Below, in pieces: positions 1-11,835 of a DNA stretch of 64,000 bases. The stretch is from Nyssa sinensis (taxonomy: Eukaryota; Streptophyta; Magnoliopsida; Cornales; Nyssaceae): the NCBI GenBank assembly GCA_008638375.1, contig CM018035.1:671501-735500 (forward strand). Reading direction: 5' to 3'. The notes beneath the pieces are model-generated. The model saw only the letters and a program-made list of their open reading frames with translations, searched no databases and was not told the origin of the DNA. The translations under genes were made by a program, and so were the position numbers. Each line of letters opens with the position of its first letter. Position 1 is the first letter of the stretch.

Positions 1-534
1 CGTGTGTGTATAGCCAATGGTGAAAATGAAAATATTGGATCTGCAAGCACAGACATAAAAAAACATGTCAGAGAGGGGGGGGATCCCTTCCGCCAAAATT
101 AATCTGCCATGACTTGTTTGTGATATGCCATAAAAGTAGACACATGGCACCAACTGCTCAATTAATGTCCAACAAACAGGATCATAGGACAAAACCTACG
201 CCAATATAATAACAATCATCCAAAATTACAAACTTCTTTATGCATGTGTAACATTTTCCTAGCCATAATAAGAATTATTTATATTTTATATAGGATACTT
301 CGTGGCTGAGGAGGGTATTTTTCTTTCTTTTCTTTTTTTTTTTCTTTTGGCGGGGGGTGTTGATTTCTGATAGATGCCATTGATAGACCACCATAATGTT
401 GACATTCTATACTACTTCAAAAAATAGTTATCATTATCATGATCGTCTAAACGCATTACATTTTCAGCAACACTCAAGCAGGGAAACAAGGAAAATAAAA
501 CAGCCAACCAAATATTAGAGATTTGATGTCTTAC
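1..534 (-). other. Intron 3 of the PNPO-like gene (partial)
   Basis: This region lies after the GTAAG donor at 534-530 (minus strand). I looked for the next exon of the split-barrel domain and did not find it, so the intron is at least about 530 bases long. The sequence is AT-rich with a short pyrimidine tract at 320-345, and nothing else is recognised. Confidence 0.6.
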
Positions 535-2328
535 GTCCCATTGAATCTGGTGCAAAATCTACAAGTGAACCAAATGGGTATCCTTCACGTCGGTGGTGCA
601 TCCGAGACATCACAGTGCACAGGTGAGCAAACCTGGCCTTAAATTAAAAATTTAGGGCAAAAAAAAAAAACTCGTCATAATTAGGGTTTGAAAATAAATA
701 AAATCAGGTTAACAGTCACAATTTTATTCTGAAAAGAATGTAACAACTTTTACCTGTTCCATCAGATTGCGGACCGCTAAGGCTGGTCTAGGTAAACCAT
801 GAGCTGAGGTTGCACTCTGCACTCCACCAGATATTGGTGTTCTGAAAAGCCCAGCCCTTGAGCCTCCCCCAGTCCCACTTCCATAAGTGATTGTAAGAGG
901 AGTCACAATTTTTGATGCTGTATCCCCATCCTTTTCACAACTTTGATTGTGATCTGAATTATCCTTCAGAATATGAGAAAGGCCATCACAACAAAGCCGA
1001 AGTAGCCATTTTAAATTTTTCCTCATGGACTATGAAGGATGGTTTATTTCTAATGTAGCAGAAAGCATAAGCATATAAAGGAACACAATTAATAGCGATA
1101 CAAAGATGTGCACCACAACATCCATGAAACGTCCAACAAAACAAGTTCCCGAAAAATAGACTTTGGACAAGTCTATATTTTTAATTTTACAAATTACAAT
1201 ATATATTTAGGGTATTTATTTATAATGTCATGTGTATGAGAGAGAACCACACAAAAATGAATACTGAAGTTTTTCACTGTATAATAGGTTTTGTGAGAAG
1301 AAAATAAGAAGATTTGAGTGTATCAAAGAAAAAAAGTAATATTAATAACAGTGAAATAAGATAACACTTGCTCTCCCACAAATTTGAAGTGGATAAAGGT
1401 GGAATCTTTGTTGTGTTTCCAAATTGGAGTAAGACACGACACGATGGGCATGGTTGTTGCATGATTGCACGCAGCAGCAAATTTTTTTTTTAAAAAAAAA
1501 GAGATGTTAATTTAATATTTAATAATTTTTTCCCACAAAAAAAAAATTAAATTTGCCCCCCCCTAAGTAAATTTCTGAACTTGAACCTAGTAAATTAGTT
1601 TTATAAATTCTCCAATTTTTCAATGTTAGGGGATAGACATTGGAAAAAACAAACAAACAAACAAAAAAAGAAAATGAGAGAGTTGCTCCGCTTTTCAGAA
1701 TCTACTTCAATTGCTTTGCTCTACCTATGCTATCATTCCACACTCCAATCAAATTGTGATATATGGTATTAATACTAAATTTTAGCATTGTTTTCCTTAA
1801 ATTTATGTTATCTCTTCAACTAGCGATTTAGTGATTTGAGAAAAAAATTAATGATCACAATGATCAAAAATTATTTTCTTTCTTTCGCGACTTGAACCCT
1901 AGACCTTTAGGTCAAAATGGAGCAACTTTCCAGTTGCACCAAAAGCCACCCTCATAACTCGTCCAAACATGAAACCCTTATTAATTCATATGTCTACTCT
2001 AAGAGGTATTAAAAGATATTAAAAAGAGAGAAAGGGGGGGTTTCTCAAATAATAATGATTTCATTGATTTGAACTATGTTTATGTTTATTTGTTCTTTTA
2101 CCGTCTTTGGATTTTATTGTTCTTAATAATTAATTTAAAGTAATGAATCTCTTCTTTCTCTTTTTTCATCAGTAATGAAATTGTATTAAAATAGACCGCC
2201 CGACAAATAATGAATCTCTTTTTACATCTCTCCTTACTTTTTAGAGTGGGAAAGTCTAGAGAAAGAATTGTACAATAAATTTTAAGTAGGATGAAACACT
2301 TCAATTTTTGTTCGGATAAAGCTTAGTT

Positions 2329-2370
<42 letters not shown>

Positions 2371-3540
2371 TCTATGCATATACATATAATATACAAAATC
2401 AACTATCCAATTTTTAAGTTCAAAATAAACCATGGTTTTTCTTAAGTTTTACAAATACTAAAAAAATTTAAAATTTGTTTTTTCTTACTTTTACAATTGA
2501 AACTTGAAAGAATATATGTGAATGAGGAAAAAAGAGATTTCAGATTTAGAGTTGCTCGCTGGGGTAATTTTAGGAGAGGTCAATTTTGTCTATATTTGAT
2601 AATTTAGATTTCATGAATTATTTATGTAAGACTACTATATTTTGTTTTGTTTTAAAGATCATCTATTATTGTCCCTTCTGATTATTGGTGATACATGTAA
2701 TAACAGTTAACTTTAATAGATTTTATGAAATCAAATTCAATTTTATTAGGGAACTTTGGGTTGCCCCTGAGACAAAATTCTGATTCCACTCTGACACCGT
2801 ACCCATCAATAACCAGAACCAATCCAGTCAAAGGGGAAGATATGTAACAGACAGAATCGCAAAACGGCTTTCTTTAATTCAGTAAAAGCCAAGAAATTGA
2901 TAACATAATGCAATGGTAAATCATCTACCATGATCTGATCCAGCCTACTAAACCTGGGACAAACATGTGCATCAAAACAAAGGCGCGCCCCACACAAATG
3001 TGATTGTTCCCTTGGCCTGATAAAAACACAAGAAGGAAACAGAAAGAAACGGCCTTTTGAGTTGTGTTCATAACTAATTTGCTCCAGGCGACAAAGAAGT
3101 GAACTCAACAGAGGCGAATGCTTGTATTAAGCTTATCAGAGGAGACTTCTCTGTTTTCTCGGATCCTAAAAATAAGGTATCTATATTAAAAAATTTGATC
3201 CTATCGTTTCCTACATATTCTCAGGAACCAAACAAAGCGGAAAACACATCAAACACGAACTTAAGAAGCAAATGCAAATAAAGTTTACCTCGTTCAGAGA
3301 TACACTGCCTTCAGAAACTAAATCAAATCCATTCTCAAAGCGTTTCTCTTCTTCGCCTTCGCCCGATATTTCTCGAGCAAGCGCAAGAACTCGAGGTCCA
3401 CAAGTCCACGAAGACGAATTGGAAAATCCATCGTTGATTTTCAGAGAGCCACTACGCTGATTTGGTGTTTTGATCGAATGAAGTACGGAGAATGTCTCGG
3501 AGAACTTTGAAACGAAAACAGAGTTTGAGAGGGCTTCCAT
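535..3540 (-). CDS. Pyridoxamine 5'-phosphate oxidase-like FMN-binding protein, 5' part (3 exons; 3' end beyond left edge)
   Basis: Exons on the minus strand are 3540-3289, 963-754 and 637-535, joined in phases 0, 0 and then 1. The ATG at 3540 opens an S/T/R-rich leader (MEALSNSVFVSKF...) that looks like an organellar transit peptide. An in-frame M at 3651 exists but gives a less likely start. Exon 2 encodes RAGLFRTPISGGVQSATSAH, then GLPRPALAVRNLMEQ. Exon 3 encodes ARFAHLCTVMSRMHHRREGY, then PFGSLVDFAPDSMG. I recognise this run as the start of the split-barrel domain in the plant At1g51560/At3g21140 family. Family members bind FMN; their in vivo reaction is not settled, so pyridoxal-phosphate synthesis should not be assumed. 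The remaining exons, expected to continue with HPIFSF-like residues, are not seen in bases 1-534, so the gene runs off the window. The acceptor of exon 2 (963) is a best guess from its pyrimidine tract and phase. The gene is divergent from the GT14 gene. Confidence 0.85.
964..3288 (-). other. Intron 1 of the PNPO-like gene, with an AC/AT microsatellite
   Basis: This 2.3-kb intron has a GTAAAC donor at 3288 and an AG acceptor at about 964. It holds an (AC)n-(AT)n microsatellite at about 2332-2371 and AT-rich unique sequence. No ORF in it resembles a known protein. An additional small exon cannot be excluded. Confidence 0.5.
2332..2371. repeat. (AC)n(AT)n microsatellite
   Basis: About 14 AC units run directly into about six AT units inside intron 1 of the PNPO-like gene. 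Confidence 0.9.
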
Positions 3541-4724
3541 GGAGGAGGCAAAGAGAAACCCTGGAAATAGGGAATAGAAGAAGAATAAATTTATGTGGTG
3601 TTGTAGGAATCTGAAAGTGAGAGCATGGAGCGAAAGGAAAGGGTTTTGCACTGAGGTATCAACTATTAGGCGAGACTAATAAAAGGTTTGCGGCGAAAGG
3701 TGAGAGAGATTGCGTTAGAAATACAATTCATTTGTTTTGTACTGGGCTTAATTAGCATTATTAGCCCAACTCCACCCAGCCCACTTTTGTAAATTCAAGG
3801 GAAAATAAAAAAACATTAATTTAAATCTAGAAGACTGCTAGAAATTCCAAAACTGGATAGCTATCTAACTTTTACAAAAATCACTACTTCTTTCATCCAA
3901 CTTACTTTCTTTTGTTCAGATTTTAATTTGTTTAAGAACAGTTGTGAATGAATCACTTTATTACTAAACATAAAAAACAATTCATTTATATTTTACAAAA
4001 TCAATCTTAACATTTACCAAACAAACAAACAGGATTCCACTACATGGACATGGAGGTGCAATTGTATTCAATAATTCTTTTAAACTTTTATAAATTAAAT
4101 TAGCAATGCTACTACACTTGTCAAATAATATGTATATTTTACAAAGATAATTACTATTGATGGATGCAGTCATTCTCTAGCTCTGGAATTATGGCCGTCC
4201 TCTTGAAAAAACAAATACAGAATTTTGATGTATCCAAGGAAGGATTTGAGTACGATTATGAAACCACACCGCCGATGACCAAATTGCATAATAAGTTATA
4301 AAGTAAAGAGAAAACGATGGTTGGTAGTAAAAAAAGGCATCTCCCAACTCCCTCTCTCTCTCGGGTCCCTTTCAAGTGTGGCCTCCAAACATTGACAATT
4401 TTCATTACTTGCTTTGAATAGACTCTATCTTTGAAAAATCAATGATTTATTGTTTGCTTTCATCTCAAGATTCTCAACATATTAGTTTGATAGTTTACCA
4501 TCTACATGTCCCCAGATTAATTTCACCTTTTTTCCTGTTCATTTCCTCTTTAATATTCCTCTGATCTCTAAGCCATTCTTCTAATCTTCTCTACACCCTC
4601 TTCTCCTTTGAAAACTCTCAGCACTTCAAAGACTGAACTAGTGGACTGCATTGAAATTAGTCAATGTTTCATGCAGATTGTGTATAGTTTTTAAGTATCC
4701 CATTTGGATTTCAATTCAATACTT
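3541..4724. promoter_or_regulatory. Divergent promoter region between the PNPO-like and GT14 genes
   Basis: These 1.2 kb separate two head-to-head start codons. The right part (about 4350-4640) is rich in CT, as plant 5' leaders often are, including a CTCTCTCTC run near 4352. I could not fix a TATA box or start site for either gene. Confidence 0.4.
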
Positions 4725-7396
4725 ATGAGAATATCTAAAATTTTCTCATGTTTTTCGGGTTATCGCTTTTGGGTTCTGGTTTTTGTTACTAGTTTACTGC
4801 TGGGTGCTTTATCACAACCATACCTTAGATACTGGATATTCAGCTGCTACAACTACAAGTGATCACGAGCTTGAGCTTTCCATGAGAGTCCCAGCAAAAG
4901 GGCCTCGTTACCCCCCTGTTCTGTCTTACTGGATTTTTGGCTCTAAAGGAGAAAGCAATAAGATATTGAGGCTGTTAAGGGCAGTATATCACCCGAGAAA
5001 CCAGTATCTTTTGGAACTTGATGCAGATTCATCGGACTATGAAAGGAAGGAATTGGCTCTTTCAGTGCAATCTGAGAGGCTATTCCGAGCCTTTGGCAAT
5101 GTTAATGTTGTGGGGAAAAGTTATGGTTTCAACCATATGGGATCATCAGCTCTTGCTGCCACGCTTCATGCCGCGGCATTGCTTCTCAAGATTAATGCAC
5201 ACTGGGATTGGTTCATCACTTTAAGTGCCTCAGATTATCCACTAATGACTCAAGACGGTAAAATGCTAGCCACCTCTCTCTTTTAATTAGTCTCCATTAA
5301 TCTTGCTCCTTATTTTCAACTGTGTTTCAGATAATTTATTATGTAATTAAATAAAGTGAGTGTGTGTGTGTGTGTGTGTGTATTCCCCCTTATGTCTCAC
5401 CACCAGAAGACCTTGCACTAGTTGCTAATGTCCTGTATATATATTAAAATGCCAACTACTTGTACAGAACTCTTCATGCTGGGACATTTCTAAATTAAGT
5501 CATTGTGATGAAATGTGTTGCATGCTTTCTTTAGAACAATGAAGATTTTGATGCAATTTTAACTTCTCTTTCAACATTTTCTATTTATTGCCATGTTTGG
5601 TTGACAAGATGACAAGGTATATCGTATATATAGAAATGGAACTCTGGAATTTTTGAATAGCAAACCTAGTCTCCCCCCTTTATTTTCTCCATTTTCTTGC
5701 CAACCAAACAGAGAATTAATTCACTAGTGGAAGCACATTTTTGGCTAGCTCCAGCAATGTTGCAGATGAGATGACACCATGCTGTTTACATCTACTTGTG
5801 TGCAGATCTACTCCATGCTTTCACTTTCTTGCCAAGGGATCTCAATTTTATAGATTACACAAGCAACACTGGCTGGCAGGAGTAAAGACAAGCCTCTATA
5901 TATGATGCTTCACATTATATATATTATTTCTATGGGTTTGGTCCTCTAGTGGCAAAGTTTAAGGTGCCTGAGAGATCAGCCAGTTAAGGGCAATGTATCT
6001 GTTACAATGCATCCAACATGTAGGGTTAGCTGTAAAATGGACTCAATTGAGGGAAGCCTAAGGCCTTCAGTATAACAATTATCTGATCAAAATGAAAGTG
6101 ATCATGAATCAATCATTTTTTTTTTTTTACATGATCCAACTTCCCTGCATGTTTGCAAGTAACAGAACATTAATGGGCACCTTAAATTTTCCATTTTCAA
6201 AGTAATTTCTTTACCCTAATTTGCTTGATTTTACATTGACAATAATTATTTGGTGCAGGCGTCAAAATATTAATCAAATAGTCGTAGACCTCAGTCTTTA
6301 TTTCGAACAGAATATTCCAATGTTCTATGCTGTAGAGCCAAGAGCAACACCAGATGCATTCAAGATTTTTGGAGGTAAGTTTCCTTTTGGGAATCATGGG
6401 ATTTGGTCTTGTATGGAAAAATATGATTGTTCATGATAAGAAATACAAATGATTAACATCTAAATGCTTATGGTGGTGCAAATAATTAGAGACATAAAAC
6501 TATATTTAGTTCAAATATTTTGGGAGTAATTCAAGATACTTTGTGACAGTAGTTCATACAATATTATCAAGAAATGTCATAATCTCTATTGTAAAGATTA
6601 ATTGAGAAGCGTTGCAATTACTGGGCAAATTTTGACACAGATTGAAAAAAAATAAAATCAAGGGAAACAATTGTTGTCTCCTTTGCTATTTGTTAGTAAG
6701 TTTTAATTATTGATCTATCTGCAGTGGAGTCAAATTAGTTGTACTTGATCAAAACTTGAAATTTGGCGTTATTTCAAAAAATTTGAAACACTTTTCACAG
6801 TTACTTTTTTTAGAAGAAAAAAATACATACCCGCAATTGCAGGTTCACCTTGGATGATATTAAGCAGATCCTTCATGGAGTATTGTGTGAATGGATGGGA
6901 CAACCTCCCAAGGAAACTACTAATGTATTTCAACAATGTGGCCTATCCTCTTGAATCATATTTTCACACTGTCATCTGCAACTCAGCTGAGTTCCAAAAC
7001 ACCACAGTGGATAATGACTTAAGGTACGTTATTGGGGACACCCCTACAAATGAGGGACTCCAAGTCCTAAACATGCCACTCTATGAAAACATGGTAGCAA
7101 GTGGTTCTGTTTTTGCAAGACCATTTAAAGAAGGTGATCCAGTGCTACAAAAGCTTGACAAGAGTGTCCTAAACCGGCCGGCAGAGGGAGTGGTGCCTGG
7201 AAAATGGTGCTTGGACCAAGGAATGAATGCAAGTCTAAAGAGTCCAAAGGCTGATCAGAAAGATTTTTGTTCAAATTGGGGTGACATTAACTCCATTAAG
7301 CCAGGGTTCTATGGGTTAAAGCTTGGGAATTTTCTGTCTAAGCTTGCAGCAAAAGGGAGACTGAGAACTAATCACTGCTACAGTAATGATGGATAA
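4725..7396 (+). CDS. GT14 family glycosyltransferase, GlcAT14-like (beta-glucuronosyltransferase type), 4 exons
   Basis: Exons are 4725 (or 4882)-5257, 5806-5881, 6259-6374 and 6843-7396, all with GT-AG junctions and joining in frame. Family marks include YPPVLSYWIFGSKGES, LLRAVYHPRNQYLLELDAD, HWDWFITLSASDYPLMTQDD, LPRDLNFIDYTSNTGWQE, FYAVEPRATPDAFKIFGGS, FMEYCVNGWDNLPRKLLMYF and VVPGKWCLDQG. Characterised plant GT14 enzymes (GlcAT14A-C) are Golgi type II membrane proteins that add glucuronic acid to galactan chains of arabinogalactan proteins; the exact substrate here is unknown. The ATG at 4725 opens a leader with a hydrophobic anchor (WVLVFVTSLLLGAL), but that frame ends at a TGA at about 4860. 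The catalytic domain is one frame later and its first ATG is 4882, which gives a 373-residue protein without an anchor. Removing one base would fuse both parts into 425 residues, close to family length. The first exon may therefore carry a 1-bp insertion or an assembly error. Confidence 0.87.
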
Positions 7397-8200
7397 ATGT
7401 TTGGGGGAAAAAATGGGGAAATTTGTGAAGTAGTGAAATATTTCAGGCAATAAGAATACATTAGATCATAAAACAATCCTTGTTGTAGATATAGCATTCT
7501 ACTGAATTTTATTTTATTTTTAACTTGGTGGTGTGGCATAAACTATACAATGAGAATTATTAGGTAAAAGGCAATGGCCGATCTAAACCATAATGTAAAA
7601 TGTGGAGCCTTCTAACAATTTAGACCGGGAGGATCATGTTGCTCTAAACAGCATTAGGAATGCGTCTTGCATGTGTGCATTAACTTTAATTCATCCTTAT
7701 CTTGTTCTCCCTAATCCCAACTTTGAATTTATCATTTTCTAATCTCCCACTAGCTAGTTTTCTTTTGTGAAATTATTAAACCCTATTTTTCTTCTATGAA
7801 GATAAACACATAGCTCCCTTTTCTTCTTCTTCTTTTTTTTTTTTAATGAAGCAATGAAACTACTCATTTTATGCAAAAGTTATACAGAAACTATATACAT
7901 AAACTGCTTCGATCTCTGAAAACCTATGTGCAGAATGTCACCCGACCACTCAAATCAGGAAATTCGAAAATGTACTCCTAGAACTCTCTTAAGTGAAGTT
8001 GGTTAAATGCAAAGGTCTTTAATTCTAGTTCACTGAAAATGAATACAAGAAAACTTTAGTCCTTGAATGGATAATATATTTCAAGCCAAAAGAAAAAAGC
8101 ACTTCATGATAATATTCCATCATTGAAGTCAATTGGGAATAAGATATTTATTGGAATAAGATATTTATTGGAGTTTTTATTTATTTTAAATAGACGATTT

Positions 8201-8291
8201 TATTGCATCTTAACTACCCCTACTTTATATATATATTTATTGCATCTTAACTACCCCTACTTCATATATATATATATATATATATATATAG
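8201..8291. repeat. Two-copy 37-bp tandem repeat running into (AT)n
   Basis: The unit that starts TATTGCATCTTAACTACCCC occurs at 8201 and again at 8238. The second copy runs into a pure AT tract ending near 8290. Confidence 0.8.
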
Positions 8292-8793
8292 AAGAGAAGA
8301 AGAAGGAGGAGGATAATAAGCAATGATGATGACAAGTACATAATTAAGGAAAAACTTATGGTTAAGAGTAGGGCATATATAGGCTAGTGGCCATTGGATT
8401 CTTCCATATATATCAACTTTAAACAGCAACCACATGCAGCCACCCATGGCCAGCAACCATTCTCATTGCCTCCAGTCCTTGGGACACATCTAGGCCTCAC
8501 ATTCATCATTTTTCTTTTATTATTAATATATCAGCCACCAGCCTCATTCAGGATGCTCTTTTTCTCAGGAATCAAGCAATCCACAATCATTGTTCGGTGT
8601 ATATCATTACACTCTTCAGACTCTGTTCACTGTTCAGGGTTGTACTACCCTAAATTCTAAAACATGGGCCTCTACACAACTTGATGCTTATCATCAAAAT
8701 GAGGGTTGAAAATTGTGGCTCCTAGTCCTAGATCATGACAATGGCCCCAGTTTAAGATTGGGATAATTACTTTTTTTTTCTCTGAATTATCCT

Positions 8794-8981
8794 TTTGTGT
8801 TCTCTCAAATTACACTCATATAAATTCTTAATGTTATATTAAAAACTATAAAAAATCTTCCTCGCATGTCATTAATGGTATTAGAGGTTTGTGTTCTCTC
8901 AAATTATACTCATATATATTCTTAATGTTATATTAAAAATATACAAAATCTTTCTTGCATGTCATTAATGGTATTAGAGGC
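8794..8981. repeat. 94-bp tandem duplication (two diverged copies)
   Basis: Copy 1 starts at 8794 and copy 2 at 8888. Both begin TTTGTGTTCTCTCAAATTA and end CATTAATGGTATTAGAGG, with a handful of substitutions between them, so the duplication is not recent. Confidence 0.85.
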
Positions 8982-10454
8982 TCAATTAATTTTTTTACAT
9001 GACAATAATATTTTTATATATATTACAAAAATATCTTTTTAAAAACAATAAAGAATATTACTGTAATTATCATATTTTATAAGAAAGATCAGTATAATTA
9101 ATTTTAAAAATAAAATAATATATATATTTTTCATTAACAGGTCACTGATAGAAGAATTCAGTATGATATTAGTATCTTATAATCAATTAAATATCACAAA
9201 AAAAATCTATGCAACTATCCTTTTATTGGTCATGTAGTGTTTATTAGATTTGGACAGGTAAACCCAAATTGACTTTTAAGGCTGATTTTTTTAGATAAAA
9301 AACAAGAAGGAAGAAGATTAATTTTGGCCACGTAATAAAAAAAAATTATGGGTAATATCAGAAACACTTTTTTTTAATATAATTAAAACAAGAATTGGTT
9401 AACTTTGACGAGGACAAGATAATTGGTCCAAGACAAACTCTTGAAAAATTGAAACCCATCTTAGAGATTTTCTAGTGAGTATCAATATATGTTTGAGCCA
9501 TTCTATTCTCAATTTCTTTCTTGATAATGTCACACTACCTTATTCCTCCACCAAATTCCCAAGGTTAAACTGAATCATGATCATGAACCGTCACCATTAT
9601 GTAGTAAAATATACAGTATGAGTATTGTTTTCTCGTTAATCTTACATGATTGCATTCGTATTTTCCTTTTGCTTGTCTGTTGGGAGCTTGAACAATATGC
9701 CAAATGTCATAATGCAACTGATATTGCTCTTTTAATTATAAGGCTTTCCATCATTTGTTATCTGTCAAGAATTTAAATTAGAAAGTCATCGAAAAAACTA
9801 TGATGATAACCGCTGCAATAATAAAGTCAATCAAAAAAATAAAGCCGTAATTACAAAAAAGAATTAAATGTAAATTAAAAACGTACCTTATGATCTGAGA
9901 TCGATAGAATATAAAAATCAGTAATATGTTTTGAACTATATATTTCTAAACTCTTTGCATGTTTGATCTGTACATATCATACTTTAAATATATTTATCCT
10001 TTTATAAGATATCAGCAACTATATTCACTTTTTAAGGTCTGTAAAAAGCACACTTTCATAGTTTCATATATATATATACACACACACACACATAACATGC
10101 ATATATGCATGAAGCCAACCCGCTCAATCCTATAGGCTTTAGGTTTCAAAGTAAGATTAGAAGCATCAAAGATCCAAAATAATCTCACATCCACACCACT
10201 AAAATGAAAAAGAAACTAATTGAATGGTCAACATTGGTCCACCACAAATTATATTTTCCTCCTAAAAGCCATACATAAAACCCAACAGAAAAAAAAAAAA
10301 AAAAAGAACACGTACGTCCCTCCTTACAAATAAACGAAGAACCTTTAATTTAAAAAAGATAAAAACAATGAAATTACAAACCCTATTTGATGCTCAAGAA
10401 ATTTGCTACAATCCCTCTCCATTATAAACGTTTGGAGTTTCAGGGACGTGCGAC

Positions 10455-11279
10455 TCAAGCTGAGCATTCAGCCCAGCCTTCCTCCTGCTGCTCGCGGGCT
10501 TTCCTCGACTTCAAGACACGTGCGAGCTTCGACTCGGCGGCCAAAATCAGCTTAGCTGGCACTCCTGAGATCTCTTCCAGCCTCTTCAGAATCTGCAACG
10601 TGGACGCTGATCTGTCCCCGCACAATCTCAAGCTGAACCAGAACGCGGCAGCAAGGGAGACACGGAAGGGCAATACAGTCAACTCATCACAACAAATGCC
10701 AAAGGTATTACAGGCCACCGCCACTACATCGCTTCCGCAAAGCCCAAGTTTCCTGCACCAATTTACCAAAACGCCCTCCGCCTTCGAGTAGACGTTCGAT
10801 GGAGCTAGGGGTCTCTGAGTCTTCGTTTTTGTCTCTCGATTCTTCGTGTTCCTCGACGTGACTTCGCCGGTAAACCTACCCGTACATTTCTCGCCGGAAA
10901 GCTCGGTAACAGAGGCCGAAGAAACGATTCTATCCGTTCTCAGACGATCAAAATCGATTCTCTTCGGCTGAGTAGCGCAGGACTCGGTGCTTGAAATACA
11001 AGCCGACGACGATGTCGATGACAACGAATCCAGGTCGTCGTCACAAGATTCCGGCAAGCACGATCGGCAGATCGGACGGACCGGCTGGAATCCGACCCCG
11101 GAGATACGATTATTGGTGAAGCCTTTGCATTCGGAGCAGACAGTGCGGCGAACGTGGCGAGCTACCAAGAAGTTCGCACCGTGAACCTTAGAGTCGCAGT
11201 TCCAGCACAGAAAAGCAGAATCGGAGGAACAGTAGAGAGCGGCTTCTCCATTACACAACTCGCAAACCCTAGATTTCAT
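10455..11279 (-). CDS. BBX32: B-box zinc finger protein, BBX32-like (intronless)
   Basis: One exon encodes 274 residues, starting at MKSRVCELCNGEAALYC. A single B-box occupies about residues 6-46: C6-x2-C9, C17, C25-x2-C28, H33 and H42 supply the zinc ligands. A conserved C-terminal block follows with VLVNWCRKLGL, AAAFWFSLRLCGD, LQILKRLEEISGVPAKLIL and AAESKLARVL, ending in EEGWAE. These match my memory of Arabidopsis BBX32 (about 225 residues). The protein here is longer because of a Ser-rich linker at about 85-110 and an R/T/K-rich stretch at about 145-165. There is no CCT domain and no second B-box. BBX32 acts in the nucleus as a protein-interaction regulator of light signalling and flowering, without clear DNA binding of its own. 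The frame is open for 50 codons upstream of the chosen ATG, but no homology was seen there. Confidence 0.9.
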   Translation of the reverse strand: MKSRVCELCNGEAALYCSSDSAFLCWNCDSKVHGANFLVARHVRRTVCSECKGFTNNRISGVGFQPVRPICRSCLPESCDDDLDSLSSTSSSACISSTESCATQPKRIDFDRLRTDRIVSSASVTELSGEKCTGRFTGEVTSRNTKNRETKTKTQRPLAPSNVYSKAEGVLVNWCRKLGLCGSDVVAVACNTFGICCDELTVLPFRVSLAAAFWFSLRLCGDRSASTLQILKRLEEISGVPAKLILAAESKLARVLKSRKAREQQEEGWAECSA

Positions 11280-11835
11280 CGTAAAAAAAAAAAAGACTAA
11301 AAAAACCTTAAAACACAAAAGCTGTGTTGATCTGATGTTATTGCAGCCTCCGGCGGCGAGGATCAAAGTTGACGGACTCCGGCCAGAATGCTGCAATTTG
11401 TGGAGAGCAGGCGATAGCAGGTACACCAAAAGTCTTTAAAGTTGTTAGAGGGAGAAAGAGAAAGGTCGCAAGAAAAACAGGAGACTATATGGTTCCAGTG
11501 TGATTTTGTGGAATCACAAAGCGAGAGGTAGCGGGTAAGGCGGGGTTCCTATGGCTTCAATGCAATTCTGTGGATTCAGAGAGAGAGATTTCAGGAATAC
11601 CAGTAGACTATGGTTTCCCAGAAATTAATTGGATTCACTATAGACAGATCGAGTTTAGAGAGGGAAAAATATTCCCAGAGAGATTCGAGCAGAGAGAGTA
11701 GGATCGATGTTGGAGGCGAGAGATCGGCTGTGATAAACGAGAAGAGCGATAGGAGCTGGGAATGAATGATTGCTTAGAAGTTGTTTTGGAGAGGGAAAGG
11801 GAGAAGGAGCTGTGGGTAGAGCTATATATTGTCAA
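11280..11835 (-). promoter_or_regulatory. Probable 5' leader and core promoter of the BBX32-like gene
   Basis: A TATATA-containing stretch at about 11823-11831 (minus strand, ACAATATATAGCTC) is a candidate TATA box. If it is used, the leader would be about 500 bases long. The leader is CT-rich on the minus strand (runs of CTCTCT). Confidence 0.4.

Larger units (their letters stand above)
7397..10454. other. Intergenic region between the GT14 and BBX genes (tail to tail)
   Basis: Both flanking genes end here, so the interval should hold their 3' UTRs. It contains AT-rich DNA, two small tandem duplications (near 8138-8172 and 8201-8275), an (AT)n microsatellite at about 8264-8290, the 94-bp tandem duplication at 8794-8981, and an AT/AC repeat at about 10066-10092. 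I see no protein-coding gene in it. Confidence 0.6.

Noticed and set aside
10387..10791. 134-residue plus-strand open frame
   Set aside because: It lies antisense to the BBX32-like coding sequence, and the B-box and C-terminal homology clearly favour the minus strand.
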